Assembly (NCBI GenBank): GCA_907164885.2
Contig: OU015490.1
Span: 96,934,604-96,998,603 of the forward strand
DNA from: Dolomedes plantarius
Taxonomy: Eukaryota > Arthropoda > Arachnida > Araneae > Dolomedidae
Length of the DNA stretch: 64,000 nt
Reading direction: 5' to 3'
Shown piece by piece: positions 35,707 to 48,228 of this stretch; the stretch's first letter is position 1, and every line of letters begins with the position of its first letter. The notes under the pieces were generated by a model. It saw nothing but the letters and a program-made list of their open reading frames with translations. It did no database searches and was not told the DNA's origin. The translations under genes and the position numbers were made by a program.

Positions 35707-36978
35707 TAGCTGAAGTACCCGGCATTGCCCGGGATTTTAACAATTTTTGTTAACCAAAATCAACACAGTATAAATAACATAGAAAAAGTATATGTGAAAT
35801 GTTATACACATCTCAGAATTCAGGAATTTCAGCCTTTCATCATTGAAGCACTAAAATCTGAAAAGTAAAAATGTCAAATTGTCTAATGTTTGTTAACAAA
35901 ATTTAATTTAAAACTAAACACGTTATAAATAACATAGAAAAAAACATATGAAATCTTATACACATGAATAAAATGAAAATCCAATAAAAAATATATAAAA
36001 TTATAATAAACTCCTCAAAATTCAGTTAGATTTAGACTTTTATCATTTGGGCAAAAAAAGAAGTTGAAATTACAGGTTTAGCAGAAATTTCCAATAGAAC
36101 CATCATATGACTCTAGCGTTGACTCTTAAAAAATTAAGTGTTTGATTGAGGGCTGAAAACCTTTCAACTCCTCTCCACATTAAACTCCTATAAACATCCT
36201 CTACATATTAAATTCCTTTTCTCTCCATAATAAACTCCTCAGAATTTTGGTAGATTCAGCCTTTCATCATAGTACCACTAAAACCTGAAACATCCTCTCC
36301 AGAAATATAAATTTATTAATTACAATAACTAAACTCACGCAAATGTATGAATTACATAAGTTTTTTAACCAACATTTGAATAATTCGTAAATGAAAAAGC
36401 ATATGAAAATAAAGATAATAAGAACATCCGGAATCGAAATTAACTATCCTTAATTTTTAATTAATAAAAAACCAACATAATATGAATAAAAACGATAGTT
36501 GTTTAAAAGCATATGAAAATAAAGCTATTATAAAGATAATAATAAAAAAAGCATATGAAAATAATGCTCGCGTATGAAGTTAACTTTATGATATAAAGAT
36601 AGTAATAATAATATAAACCGCGTGCATAAAATATTTAGCTTTTGAAGCGAAATAAATTAATTTTTAGAAAAAAACTACTTTTAATCGAGAAATTAAATAC
36701 ATTGCACAAAATTTTGATTTTACCAACTTTCTACCCTACAATTTACACCCTACTTCTTTGAAGTTGGGTGTTGAAACATCCTCTTTGAAAAATTTACACC
36801 CTACTTCTTTTAAATAGGGTGTAAATATAAAGTTTTAACAGCGAATTGAATGCCAGTTAAAAATTATTGTTGTTTAAAATCATATGAAAATTACGCTATT
36901 ATAAAGATAAAAAAAAACATAGGAAAATAATGCGTACGCATGAAGTTAACGTTACGATATAAAGATAGTAATAATAAT
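35706..36978 (-). mobile_element. Helitron 3' end and body, minus strand
   Basis: On the minus strand the sequence ends CCCGGGCAATGCCGGGTACT followed by TCAGCTAG. That is a short GC-rich hairpin (CCCGG...CCGGG) about 8 bases before a terminal CTAG. A hairpin followed by CTRR is the Helitron 3' signature. The body holds repeated modules such as AAACACAGTATAAATAACAT, which recur at 40900-41070. There is no Rep or helicase coding. The 5' limit is uncertain and is placed where another Helitron-type 5' end begins. Confidence 0.7.
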
Positions 36979-37347
36979 ATGTATATATAAAACAGTTCCG
37001 TAACTTACTGACTGACTGACTGATTGACTGACTGACTGACATACAACGTGCAGACGAAACCGCGGGAAATAAAAGGGCTGAAATTTTGCATGGCGATTCT
37101 TCTTATAGTGTAGGAGTGCACTTAGAAAGATTTTTGAAAAATTCTTAGATTTTTTTTAAATTAAATTTTTGAGTTGTTTTAGTAACTTTTTTCAAGTTTG
37201 CATTTAAAATAATAATAATTTGAGGGTTATAAAATTCATATGACGAAAAAGATCATAAAAATTCCTTTAATATGAAATCTTTTTCGAATCTTTACCTCTA
37301 TTTTATGATTTTTGGTGAATTTTTAAAGATTAATTTTTAGAATTTAA

Positions 37348-38803
37348 CCTTTTACATGCCACACTATGATCAAGGAATAAAGTACCATATTTTGCTGCGT
37401 AACTTTGGTCGATAACTTCCAGGAAGTCGGTCTAACAGGTGTACTCCACTCATTTCTTTATTATATAATTTTATAATGTAAGGTTATGGAAAATCAACTT
37501 TTATGTTAGCTCGGACATATCTTTTTGCTCTTCCTAATGGTTCGTGAGTGATAAAATTTGATGTAATAGTTACAACAAAACTATCGTTCCAATGGCACAT
37601 ATAAACTTTTCCATCGCATCGGTAATCAAACTCTCCACGTTGAAATTTCGATATTTCTTTTGCTGTTTTAAGAGAACATTGTCCCGTTCTGGAATCTCGC
37701 ACTGTGCCGATTGCCTTAAAGCCTTTGTTAGATAAATCTGTCAGCAGACTGTACGATGTAAAAAAAGTTATCGAAAAATATTTTGCGTTTCTCTGGATTG
37801 CCAATAAAAGATAATAGTTCGGAGACAACTTTTGATCCAAGTGGCAAATTTTCATTTTTCGAACTTTTTCTACCGTAGATAGACATAGCATAAGGATAAC
37901 TATTTGCTGAGCAGATCATCCAAACTTTGAAACCAAAGCGAATTGGCTTTCCACGTATGAACACCTTAGCCGAACGATGCCCATAACACGGAACCATGGA
38001 TTCATCGATACTCATATTTTCATGAAAAAATCCAAATTGACGAAAATTTTTTCCAACCTCTTTATAAAAGGGAGAAATTTTTCCTAATTTATCGCCTGGT
38101 TCCAATTTACTATTATCAACAATGTGGAAATACTTTTTTAACATCCGAAATTTATTTCTGGACATTGTATTGTTAACAATTAGGATATGCAAATCTTCCT
38201 GAGAGCTCCAATATGTATTTTCATCAGGTACTGAGTGGTAGCCACTAAACAACAGTAATCCAAGAAACTGCCGAATGTCATTTGCGTCGACGCCTAAAGA
38301 GTCTCCTTTTTGTAGGGCATACAGCTTTGTAAGTTCGGCTGAATTTTCTAAGTAATCAGACGGCAGAATCACCGATTGACGGCAGAATCACTGATTACGT
38401 GTGATATCACTGCTTTTGTATATCGTTACATGCCAATGTTCCTTTTTTGGAACATTGCATTTTTATGCAGTCTTGAGGAAATATTTCTTGTTATTATTTT
38501 AATTTATTTTATTAACTCGTTAAACTTGTCCTTTGCAAGTACGATGGGGAAATTTTTGGGTGGATTTGAATTTTTAGGAATTTTATAGAATTTTTTTTCT
38601 TACGTACTGTAAAAATTGTGAAAAAAGCTGATTTTTAGAAATTTTTCTACGCTAAAATATTTATATTTGAAAAAAAAAAGTAAAAAATCAATCATGCCTT
38701 GTATAATATACGGTAATTTTTTCAAACTGACAGATATCACAGTTTATTTTTAAAAAAATATTAAAGATGGTGTGCCAAAAAAGGAACATTGGCATGTAAA
38801 AGG
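37348..38803 (-). mobile_element. piggyBac-family transposon, 1456 bp, with TTAA duplication
   Basis: TTAA flanks both ends (37344-37347 and 38804-38807). The 14-bp termini CCTTTTACATGCCA are perfect inverted repeats. The right subterminal block TACATGCCAATGTTCCTTTT is present again in inverted orientation inside the element (about 38427-38451). The minus strand carries a partial transposase. The host sequence at the insertion site reads AGAATTTAATTTAT in the Helitron copy near 59287 (minus strand), the intact TTAA site before insertion. Confidence 0.92.
37484..38372 (-). pseudogene. piggyBac transposase, catalytic core
   Basis: The frame covers DANDIRQFLGLLLFSGYHSV, then SIDESMVPCYGHRSAKVFIR and GKPIRFGFKVWMICSANSYP, then KIFFDNFF. 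After a one-base expansion of a T-run (seven T on minus, 37750-37756) it continues as TSYSLLTDLSNKGFKAIGTV and later VYMCHWNDSFVVTITSNF. The three aspartates of the piggyBac DDD triad can be placed at IDESM, FFDNF and HWND, and all are present. The acidic N-terminus and the C-terminal cysteine-rich finger are missing, and there is no true ATG. Related to PGBD-like arthropod elements. Not functional as it stands. Confidence 0.88.
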
Positions 38804-39149
38804 TTAATTTATTAAACGCTAATCACGTGATTTCTTTTTCTGTTACTTTAAATAAATTTATCTTCACATAACAACGAAATAGGCAAAAAAATACTTTTTT
38901 TCTTGCTAATGCGGCAGACGATTGGACATTATTAAAAAAAATATTAAAATAATGTAAAAGATATGTTCCTCAAACTGTACTACATTAACTGTACTATATT
39001 CTTTAGTATGTCCTATGAGATTTAATTTGAATATTTTCTTCTACATTATTTTGTCTATAAAAATATCCCTTACGATTTTTTATTAATATATTTTTTTGTT
39101 TTTTTTTTACATCAATCGTATACATTGATCGTCGTATTTATTATATATA

Positions 39150-40675
<1,526 letters not shown>

Positions 40676-40718
40676 CATTAATTGCATACACTGACAGTGT
40701 ATTTAATTTGAATGTACC

Positions 40719-41340
40719 GTTCGTTTAGGAACACCTCCTAAACGAACGTTTAGGAAGTGTTGGTTTATGGAATACTAAAAGTTTAAAATAGTGGCGCCAT
40801 CTATTGAATATCTGTGAATCGAGAATCGCATCCGTCAAAAATTGTTCGTTATCCTAATTGTTAGCAATACAATGCCCAGAAATAAATTATTGATGAATGT
40901 TTGTTAACCAAAATCAATTTTAAAACTAAACACAGTATAAATAACATAGAAAAGATTTAGCCTTTATCATTGGAGCAAAAAATCCTGGAAAGTGAAACAT
41001 AAAATATATAAATTTATAACAAACCTACCAAAATCCATTAAAAAACTAAACACAGTATAAATAACATAGAAAAAAAAAGCATACGAAATGTTATACACAT
41101 TAATAATATGAAAACCAATTAAAAATATATAAATGTATAATAAACTCCTCAGATTTCAGCTATATTCGGTCTTTCATCATAAAAAAGCTGAAAAAAATAA
41201 AATAAAATAATTTTAAAAAATAATAAAATAAAATAAAAATAATAATTTAAAAAATAATAAAATAAAATAAAGATAAAAATTAAAAAAATAATAAAATAAA
41301 AGCTGAAATAAAAATACCTTCATAAAAAGCTGAAAATACA
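40719..41340. other. AT-rich DNA with Helitron-type repeat modules
   Basis: 40900-41110 repeats AAACTAAACACAGTATAAAT and neighbouring blocks found at 35740-36030. A short near-palindrome GTTCGTTTAGGAACACCTCC occurs at 40719. 41190-41300 is an A-rich low-complexity stretch. Confidence 0.5.
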
Positions 41341-41344
41341 GGTT

Positions 41345-41455
41345 TAGCAAAATTTGTACGATCCCAGACTCGAACCCGAGTCTTACGGTGTACCAAATGA
41401 ACAGTTTTAATGAACGCGCCACGATTATACACAACAGTGTTGAGTAAAGTAAAAA
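41345..41455 (-). repeat. tRNA-like block (degenerate SINE head)
   Basis: The minus strand contains AGACTCGGGTTCGAGTCTGG. This has a B-box core GGTTCGAGTC and folds as a perfect 6-bp T-arm-like stem. Upstream lies GGCGCGTTCATTAAAACTGT, a possible A-box region. No full cloverleaf can be built, so it is not called a tRNA gene. Confidence 0.4.
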
Positions 41456-41462
41456 ATTTACG

Positions 41463-42082
41463 CAATGAGTTTTTTGGAAAGTTGCTATGGGTTGGTGAAT
41501 ATACATACATTTATGGAGTAAGAGGAGTTTTAAATGAGAAATAAGTTCGCAGGATAGAAGCTTAGTCTTTAACTCTTCAATAGACACAATGAGTTTTTTG
41601 GAAAGTTGCTATGGGTTGGTGAATATACATACATTTATGGAGTAAGAGGAGTTTTAAATGAGAAATAAGTTAGCAGGATAGAAGCTTAGTCTTTAACTCT
41701 TCAATAGACACAATGAGTTTTTTGGAAAGTTGCTATGGGTTGGTGAATATACATACATTTATGGAGTAAGAGGAGTTTTAAATGAGAAATAAGTTAGCAG
41801 GATAGAAGATTAGTCTTTAACTCTTCAATAGACACAATGAGTTTTTTGGAAAGTTGCTATGGGTTGGTGAATATACATACATTTATGGAGTAAGAGGAGT
41901 TTTAAATGAGAAATACGTTAGCAGGATAGAAGATTAGTCTTTAACTCTTCAATAGACACAATGAGTTTTTTGGAAAGTTGCTATGGGTTGGTGAATATAC
42001 ATACATTTATGGAGTAAGAGGAGTTTTAAATGAGAAATAAGTTAGCAGGATAGAAGCTTAGTCTTTAACTGTTCAATAGACA
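41463..42082 (+). repeat. Five exact-period 124-bp tandem repeats
   Basis: CAATGAGTTTTTTGGAAAGT starts at 41463, 41587, 41711, 41835 and 41959, each exactly 124 bp apart. Units differ at only a few positions (for example GTTCGCAGG against GTTAGCAGG, AAGCTTAG against AAGATTAG). The array ends at 42082 and is followed by a G-run at about 42100. The high identity indicates recent expansion or homogenisation. There is no coding potential. Confidence 0.95.
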
Positions 42083-43047
42083 CAAAGACATAAGCTAGGG
42101 GGGGGGGGTTGCAGTAGCGATTAAAAAAGATCGTGACACTTAACGTGGTTGATTCGAATTTTCCATCGCGTGTGAGAGTGTCAATATGCCGTTGGATCCG
42201 ATTTATTTTAGAGTATAAAATCTGACTTGAAAGATTATTATTTTCATTTATTATTCTGGTTTAATATATAACTTGAAACTTTTTGATTTTATTTATTTTT
42301 ATCTTTTCGCTCGCTGTTTGCCAGCTAACCCTAACGTGGACGACATATTCAGAGGGGTGATTCCACAAAGTGTAACAGCTTACAAATTGTTGGTTTTTTA
42401 TTAATTAAAAATCAACGGTAATTAATTTCGATTTTTGAAGTCCTTCAGACCCTCGGCTGTTTTTAAAGACGCCTGTATGTAAAATTTCACGATTGTTGCT
42501 CCTAAACTGTGGATTTCTATACAATTACAGAGATACAAACATTCCAGAATAATAGAGATACAAAATTACAGAATACAAACATTTTTATATATTAGATAAA
42601 ATAATTTTTACGCGTGTTCTGAAATGTAATTCATTTTTCTTTTTCTTTAAAACTTTATGTTTTGTTATGGTTAGCATATTTTTTAGATGACAGTGGAAAA
42701 AAAAAGTCATATATTGCTAGGATAATGATGAATTTTTTATTGCCATAATTATTTTATTCATGCATTTATCAATGTCAAATACTGTCAGAGGGTGATGATT
42801 TTTTAATTATTTAGATCGTACCCCTTGGACAGTATTCATATGTTGTCCTATATTAAAATTATCATAAAAGACCGGTAATGCAATGAAAAGACTCATTTTC
42901 CACCTAAGACTGAATTTTTGAAGAGTATGGTTTTACCCCCTCTGGGGAGATGCGAAACAGGCATGAGTGATTATTCACTAAGTGGAAAAGATATGCAAAA
43001 AGCGATGAACTTCTTACGCGGTTTCACAAGATGCTTTTGAATCTTAT
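42083..43047. other. Non-coding DNA after the 124-bp array
   Basis: It contains a 10-G run near 42100. Otherwise AT-rich DNA with no feature. Confidence 0.4.
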
Positions 43048-43060
43048 CATTGTATTCATA

Positions 43061-43414
43061 TTGTTGTTGTTGTAGTTGTTTTTAATGTACCCTGCCCGGA
43101 AGTATTATAGATCTTGTCCATATAGGCTAGAAGGCTGAGGGGTGCGGCTCCGGTCTAAAAGGGAACTACAAGGGTCGGAGTCCGATTTTGCCAGGTGCCC
43201 CCTCAATTTTAACCGAGCACCCTTAGGGACGGCATCTGTTGGGATCGTACCCTTTCCTACCCTCTCGAACCTTATAGAGGGACTTTCCGGTCCACCGATT
43301 TAACGTGTCCGTATCTCGCCTAGACCCGGAGGTATTTAGTCACACATGTCGGGATTCGATCCGGGCACCCTCAGTTTCGAAAACCAACTCGATACCACTA
43401 GGAAACCTTGAGGT
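43061..43414 (-). mobile_element. tRNA-derived SINE, family A, copy 2, with perfect target duplication
   Basis: It is flanked by a perfect 13-bp direct repeat CATTGTATTCATA (43048-43060 and 43415-43427). On the minus strand the head has an A-box region (GGTTTCCTAGTGGTATCGA) and a consensus B-box GGATCGAATCC (43352-43362). The 3' tail is (AAC)n, seen as TTGTTGTTGTTG on the plus strand at 43061. This is the best-preserved copy of the family and it defines the boundaries. It was probably mobilised by a non-LTR retrotransposon not present here. Confidence 0.9.
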
Positions 43415-43490
43415 CCATTGTATTCATAAAATAAAGTTCTAGTTACTCTCATTATAAAATTAAAAGTATAAAAACAAAAATAAAAGAATT

Positions 43491-44120
43491 AGTATAAACC
43501 AAAAATAACGAGGCAATCGACCGTTATCTTCCTCAGAAGGATTAACCGAGTAGGTCAACTCAAGGGGGGACTTTCTGAAAAGATGTGGTTCAAGCCAAAA
43601 AAACATCCCAAGATACCGAGATCCCTACATTGAGAACAGAAAGTCAAAAACATTAGATCAATTAAAATCACATTTCAACATTAAGATCACAAAAGAACCG
43701 CACAAAAGAGAAATTTACGAGCAAACTTTCCATACCCCGATTAATTGAGAATTGACATCTATTTATCATTAAAAGTTGTAGCACCGCAGAAGAATTACAG
43801 CGCCACCTACCCAATCAGTTCTCACCTAATCACTGTACATGTCACTTCTCAATTAATCGGTTTATGATATGTTTGCTTATAAATTTCTCTTTTGTGTGGT
43901 TCTTTTGTGTTCTTAATGTTGTGTTGTACTTTCAACTGATCTAATGCTTTTGACTTTCCGTTTTCAATGTATGGATCTCGGGGCCTTCGGATATTTTTTG
44001 GCTTCACCTATATGCTTTCAGAAAATTCCCCCTTGAAGCGTCCGACTCAGTTAGGCCTCCTAGGGAATAGACTGGTCGATTGCCTCGTTATTATTTATTT
44101 ATTTTGGTTTTTTTTATACT
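43491..44120. mobile_element. 630-bp foldback palindrome
   Basis: The arms 43491-43759 and 43839-44120 are inverted copies of each other, separated by only about 80 bp. Outer tips are TATAAACCAAAAATAACGAG (left) and an inverted counterpart interrupted by a few T and TTTA units (right). The inner tips are CGATTAATTGAGAA and TTCTCAATTAATCGG. The DNA can form a long cruciform. A single-arm relative lies at 48945-49315. Short frames in the right arm (FFGFTYMLSE) are repeated in the relative, but only because the DNA is related. No transposase is visible. Confidence 0.8.
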
Positions 44121-44283
44121 TTGAATTCTATTATAGCTACAGCATCTTGCATTTATATTGCATGCTGAGTTAATTGCAGATTTCTGTTAACATTTTCGAC
44201 TGCCAGTGTCTACTTTTTGTAATTTGATTTTTTTTATTGAGTTACTCTCTTTCACTTTCAGTCATTTCTTAGTTTACCGACTA

Positions 44284-45809
44284 CACTGGTGTTAGAAATT
44301 AAGAGAATTTTCAGACTTGGTCGATTATCTCTAGAACTACTGTACCGGTTTTAATGAAATTTGATATGCACATACATTGATACAATACAAAACAAGTAAC
44401 CATTCAATAATTATTATACACACGCATGATCGTGCGTAACACTCGTTGGAGTCGGAAGGTATGAAACAGTGGTTGCAGAATAAACAAAAAAATGGGTTAA
44501 TAGATGGATTAATAGGGAGGTATGGTCCCCTCTTACACATATACAGGTCTCGCAACGTGATTTCATACTTGAAATAAGACAGTTTATCATTTCCTATGGC
44601 AATTATTCCCACTCATTCAGCAACGCTGTTTTCTTTCCCTGGGTGGTTCTCGGAGGGGGTTGCGAGTTGCAATTGCCCGCCCAAGAGCATCCCAGACATG
44701 CTCTATAGAGTTAAGTTCTGGAGATCTGGTTGGCCAATCCATCCGGCGAATATCCTCACTCTCTAGAAATTCGTCGACCAGAAGAGCTCTATGTGGTCTT
44801 GCGTTATCGTCCATTAAAATTAACTCAGGGCCAACTGCACCCCTGAAAGGGCGAACACAGGGCTCCAAGATCTCATCTCTATACCTCACACCAGTCACAG
44901 TGCCTTTTTCAAAGACATGGAGAGGTGTACGGCAATCCAACATGATGCCTGCCCAGACCATTAAACCTCCTCCGCCATAATGGTCGGTTTCGTGGACTTC
45001 GGAGGGTGGGTAGCGGGTTCCTGGTTCTCTCCATATGAACGTACGGCGAGAATCGGTGTTTAGGCTGAACCGGGACACATCAGTGAAGAGAACGATCGCC
45101 CATTGATCCATACTCCAATCTCTATGCTCTCTGAACCATGATAAACGGATTCTCCTGTTCGTAGAAGTGAGCGGCACGCAAACAGCAGGTATTCTTTAAA
45201 ACAACCCTCTCTCATGAAGTCTTTTGGAAACTGTCACCCTTGATACACGGGTTCCTGTTGCTGCATACAAATCACGAGAGAGCTGAGAAGCTGTAGCACT
45301 CCTGTTACGCCTCGCTATAATCGACTAATGGCGATCTTCTCTGACCGTCGTGGCTCTTGGACGACCTTGCACAGGCTTTCTCTCGATGGATCCGGTATCC
45401 TGGAACTGTTTCCATAAGTTACACACGACGCTGGGCGTTAAATTGAACTCTCTACAAATTTAGACTTGAGATTGGCCTGCTTCTAGCCTCCCCACAATTC
45501 GCCACCTCATTCCATGATGTAAACGCTGGTTGTTACTCATTTTTACTGTTAAAATTTGAAATTAACCGATTGCTGCAAAATAACACCAAGAAATTCGCCG
45601 AGGTGTGCTAGCGAATGAAATGCGTCTTAACTTACGTGCGCTTATAAAGCCTGTTTCTCTACTGGCTCCATCTACACACACGTGTACGCTTACGTATTTG
45701 ACGTACAAGATTTGCATTTTTGTGTAGAAGCAGTGGTTTTACATTCAGTTCAGTTCTTTTCATGAAATTCGATAATTTATGCAAATTCTCTTAATTTATT
45801 TTACCAGTG
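44284..45809 (-). mobile_element. Tc1-like (DD34E) transposon, 1526 bp
   Basis: The inverted termini are CACTGGTGTTAGAAATTAAG on the left and CACTGGTAAAATAAATTAAG read inward on the right, both followed by AGAATTT. TA flanks both ends (44282-44283 and 45810-45811). It differs in terminus and protein from the other Tc1-like elements here. Confidence 0.9.
44617..45540 (-). pseudogene. Tc1-like transposase with three in-frame stops
   Basis: From the ATG at 45540 one frame runs the whole length: MSNNQRLHHGMRWRIVGRLE, a DNA-binding region with REFNLTPSVVCNLWKQF, then RVTVSKRLHERGLF. Three in-frame stops interrupt the N-terminal half. The catalytic half is open: STNRRIRLSWFREHRDWSMD, VLFTDVSRFSLNTDS (first Asp kept, the usual following Glu is Val), LILMDDNARPHRAL and SPELNSIEHVWDALGR. 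The second Asp and the Glu are 34 residues apart. Near the C-terminus a small deletion shifts the frame and ends it early at 44617. Confidence 0.88.
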
Positions 45810-45811
45810 TA

Positions 45812-46354
45812 GAACATCGATTACAGTTTTTGTTTAAGTTCCTAGACGGAAACTTCAATTGCAGTTATTGCTTATGTTCACTTGTTAGAACTTCAGTCAG
45901 CGTTATTATTGATATCCTCTTATGATAACATTGACTTCAATTAGAGATTTCTTCACTAAAGCTTTGATTAGAATAATTGATTATGCACAAATCAGCCAAG
46001 CAAAAAATATTGATGAAAGAGATACGCAAGCAAAATACCTTATATTTCAGCCACCATCACTTATTCCTTTCACTATGATTATTAATAATTACACGAGATT
46101 TAAATTCGTAGAACCACTGCAAGCTGTTTTTTTCCATCTACTTCTGGTAGAAGGGGAAATGAGAATAATCATTTAATAAGTCTTTGACCAGTATGCGCAA
46201 AATTTTCCCTTTTTAACTCTCATGAACTGTACAGAAAATATATAATACCGTAAAATCTTCCTTTGGGTTCGCATTCTAGACCTTTTATAGTGATCTTTAA
46301 TTGTATATTTAGTATTACATCTTGCTCTCCACCACATGGCTTGTATTCGGAAAA
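45812..46354. other. Non-coding DNA between two transposons
   Basis: One 84-codon frame (45922-46176) lacks any motif and is not called. Confidence 0.4.
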
Positions 46355-46362
46355 CCATGCAA

Positions 46363-48220
46363 TAGGGTGGTTCGAAAAAACTTTTTTTATTATTTCAGAT
46401 CGCTATAGTTCACAAAAGTTGCCATTGGTATAGACGTGAAAAATGGCACTAATTATTATTTTTTATTAATTTGTCTTCCGGTCGCAGAGATAAAACAGTA
46501 TGTGAGCAATGATTTCAAGCCTTGTATGAGTATAGATGCTTTCCCATGCCATACACAGGCAGTTGAAAGATTCGTTAAGCTAGTGACCGAAGCTTCAAGT
46601 AAAGTGTGTGGACACAGTTCCAGAGACGGCTATATTAGAACCACATTACTGTCACGCTCAGCGATGCCAACTTTTTCACACAAATCCGAATTTCGATGTT
46701 TATCGCTAGATAAAGACTAGAAAGGAAACATAAAGAGAGAGACAGCGAAATAAATGTGTACATATTGTAAATAACACACCCTAAACTGGATGGTTGGTTG
46801 GGTAGGGTGTGGGTGGAACACGAAGTGCAGCCACCTCCCCGGGGTGAGTTCTGGGTCGTTTTGTAAACAAAATGAGCGAAGAGCTGCACCAACAATTGAA
46901 TATTGAAACAAAAAAATTACCAAATACTTACTGCAGTTTTTGTTTTCCCTTCGTCGGAAAACGCGACGTTTAAAAACGTGTCATGAACGGATGGTTTTAA
47001 ATAAAAATAAAATAATATGCAGATTTTTCAACTTTGAAGGCATGACTGGAATTACGAAGCTCTCGCGTCACAGCCAATGGGGTTTGTACAATTAAATACA
47101 ACAAGTTTTTAAGATGTATGTATTTTTACAGCGGGCGGGGTTTTAAGCAGTAACTATTCTGCGAGTGAGTTGGGGCTTCCAGCCATAGTGTTAGTAGCTG
47201 TTTTCGCAGCAAGTTTGATATTTAGATGTGTTTGCGACGAATTGTCGAGCCATTAAGCTTGTATCCCTTCTTTCTTCCTATACCTATCCCAAGCTTTACC
47301 ATTCAGTTTAAGTAGTTTTTTTCCTAATTTATGTAGGTTAATTTTCGACCGTTCATGGCACGCTTATCTGTATTCTTTTTTGTTTAATGGTTAAGTTTTT
47401 GTAAATATTTTTCTTCCAAGCTATTGGATCAAATCGATCCCCTTTTTTACTATGTTTTTATGTAAAATAAGAAAAATAAAGGCATTTTAGTTAGCCTCAT
47501 CAAGTCTACTTTCTTGTTAAAGTTTTTTTTAAATTTCAGATAATTAGGTACGGGGCAAATTATGTGGTTTAATCCACCCAACATTTACTATTAGAAAATT
47601 TCTAAATTATCTGAAAGGAGACATTGTCAAACAACGAAATTGTCAGACAACGATAATGGCTGCTACCGGCTGCGAGTGCATCGCTGGCATTCGTCACGTA
47701 CTCCGTAGTAGGCTACTCTGCTGTTTTTGACGAAGATGCGCGACCGACATCTACTTGAATATCAAAGTTTATCTTATATGCTTCGATTTTAAATATATTA
47801 TTGTAATAGAACTATCTAATTAAACTACAGCATCTCTAAAAGTCGTATAATTAAAATGTACTAAACAGTCAAACTTTGAAATTTTGCAAAAACTACTAAT
47901 TTTACTCATTTTGTACTATGTTGCGCGACCGGAAGATATGAAACAAACGTATAATAAGTGCATATATATTGTTTTACATACTTTTAGTAGTTAATTCATG
48001 GTATAGGAACGCAATTAAAACCATCTGGTGTGCTTAAAAAAATTATGAAAAATTAAGGTTTTTCACAATTTTTTTGCTAACTTCGATGGCATTGCGAGAC
48101 CGGAAGACAAATTAATAAAAAAATAATAATTAGTGATTTTTCACGTCTATACTAATGGCAACTTTTGTGCACTATAACAATCTGAAATTAAAAAAAAAAA
48201 GTTTTTTTCGATCCACCCTA
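46363..48220 (+). mobile_element. DNA transposon with 8-bp target duplication, 1858 bp
   Basis: A perfect 8-bp direct repeat CCATGCAA flanks it (46355-46362 and 48221-48228). The termini TAGGGTGGTTCGAAAAAACT and, inverted on the right, TAGGGTGGATCGAAAAAAAC run as imperfect inverted repeats for about 125 bp (46363-46487 and 48098-48220). An 8-bp duplication with TAGGG-type ends fits hAT-like superfamilies but does not prove it. Only a C-terminal coding remnant is left. The interior 46730-48090 has no other motif. Confidence 0.82.
46490..46720 (+). pseudogene. C-terminal fragment of a transposon-encoded protein
   Basis: The frame reads IKQYVSNDFKPCMSIDAFPC, then HTQAVERFVKLVTEASSKVC, GHSSRDGYIRTTLLSRSAMP and FSHKSEFRC. 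The CHTQAVER--KLVTEAS block followed by a RDGYIR block looks like a conserved C-terminal module that I associate with uncharacterised, repetitive invertebrate proteins. I cannot name its family. It begins just inside the left inverted repeat, so the rest of the gene was deleted. The placement inside a transposon with an 8-bp target duplication supports a transposase origin. Confidence 0.6.
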
Positions 48221-48228
48221 CCATGCAA

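Noticed and set aside
41213..41587. F/L/Y-rich 124-codon minus frame
   Set aside because: Low-complexity translation of an A-rich plus strand crossing a repeat boundary; no start context or motif.
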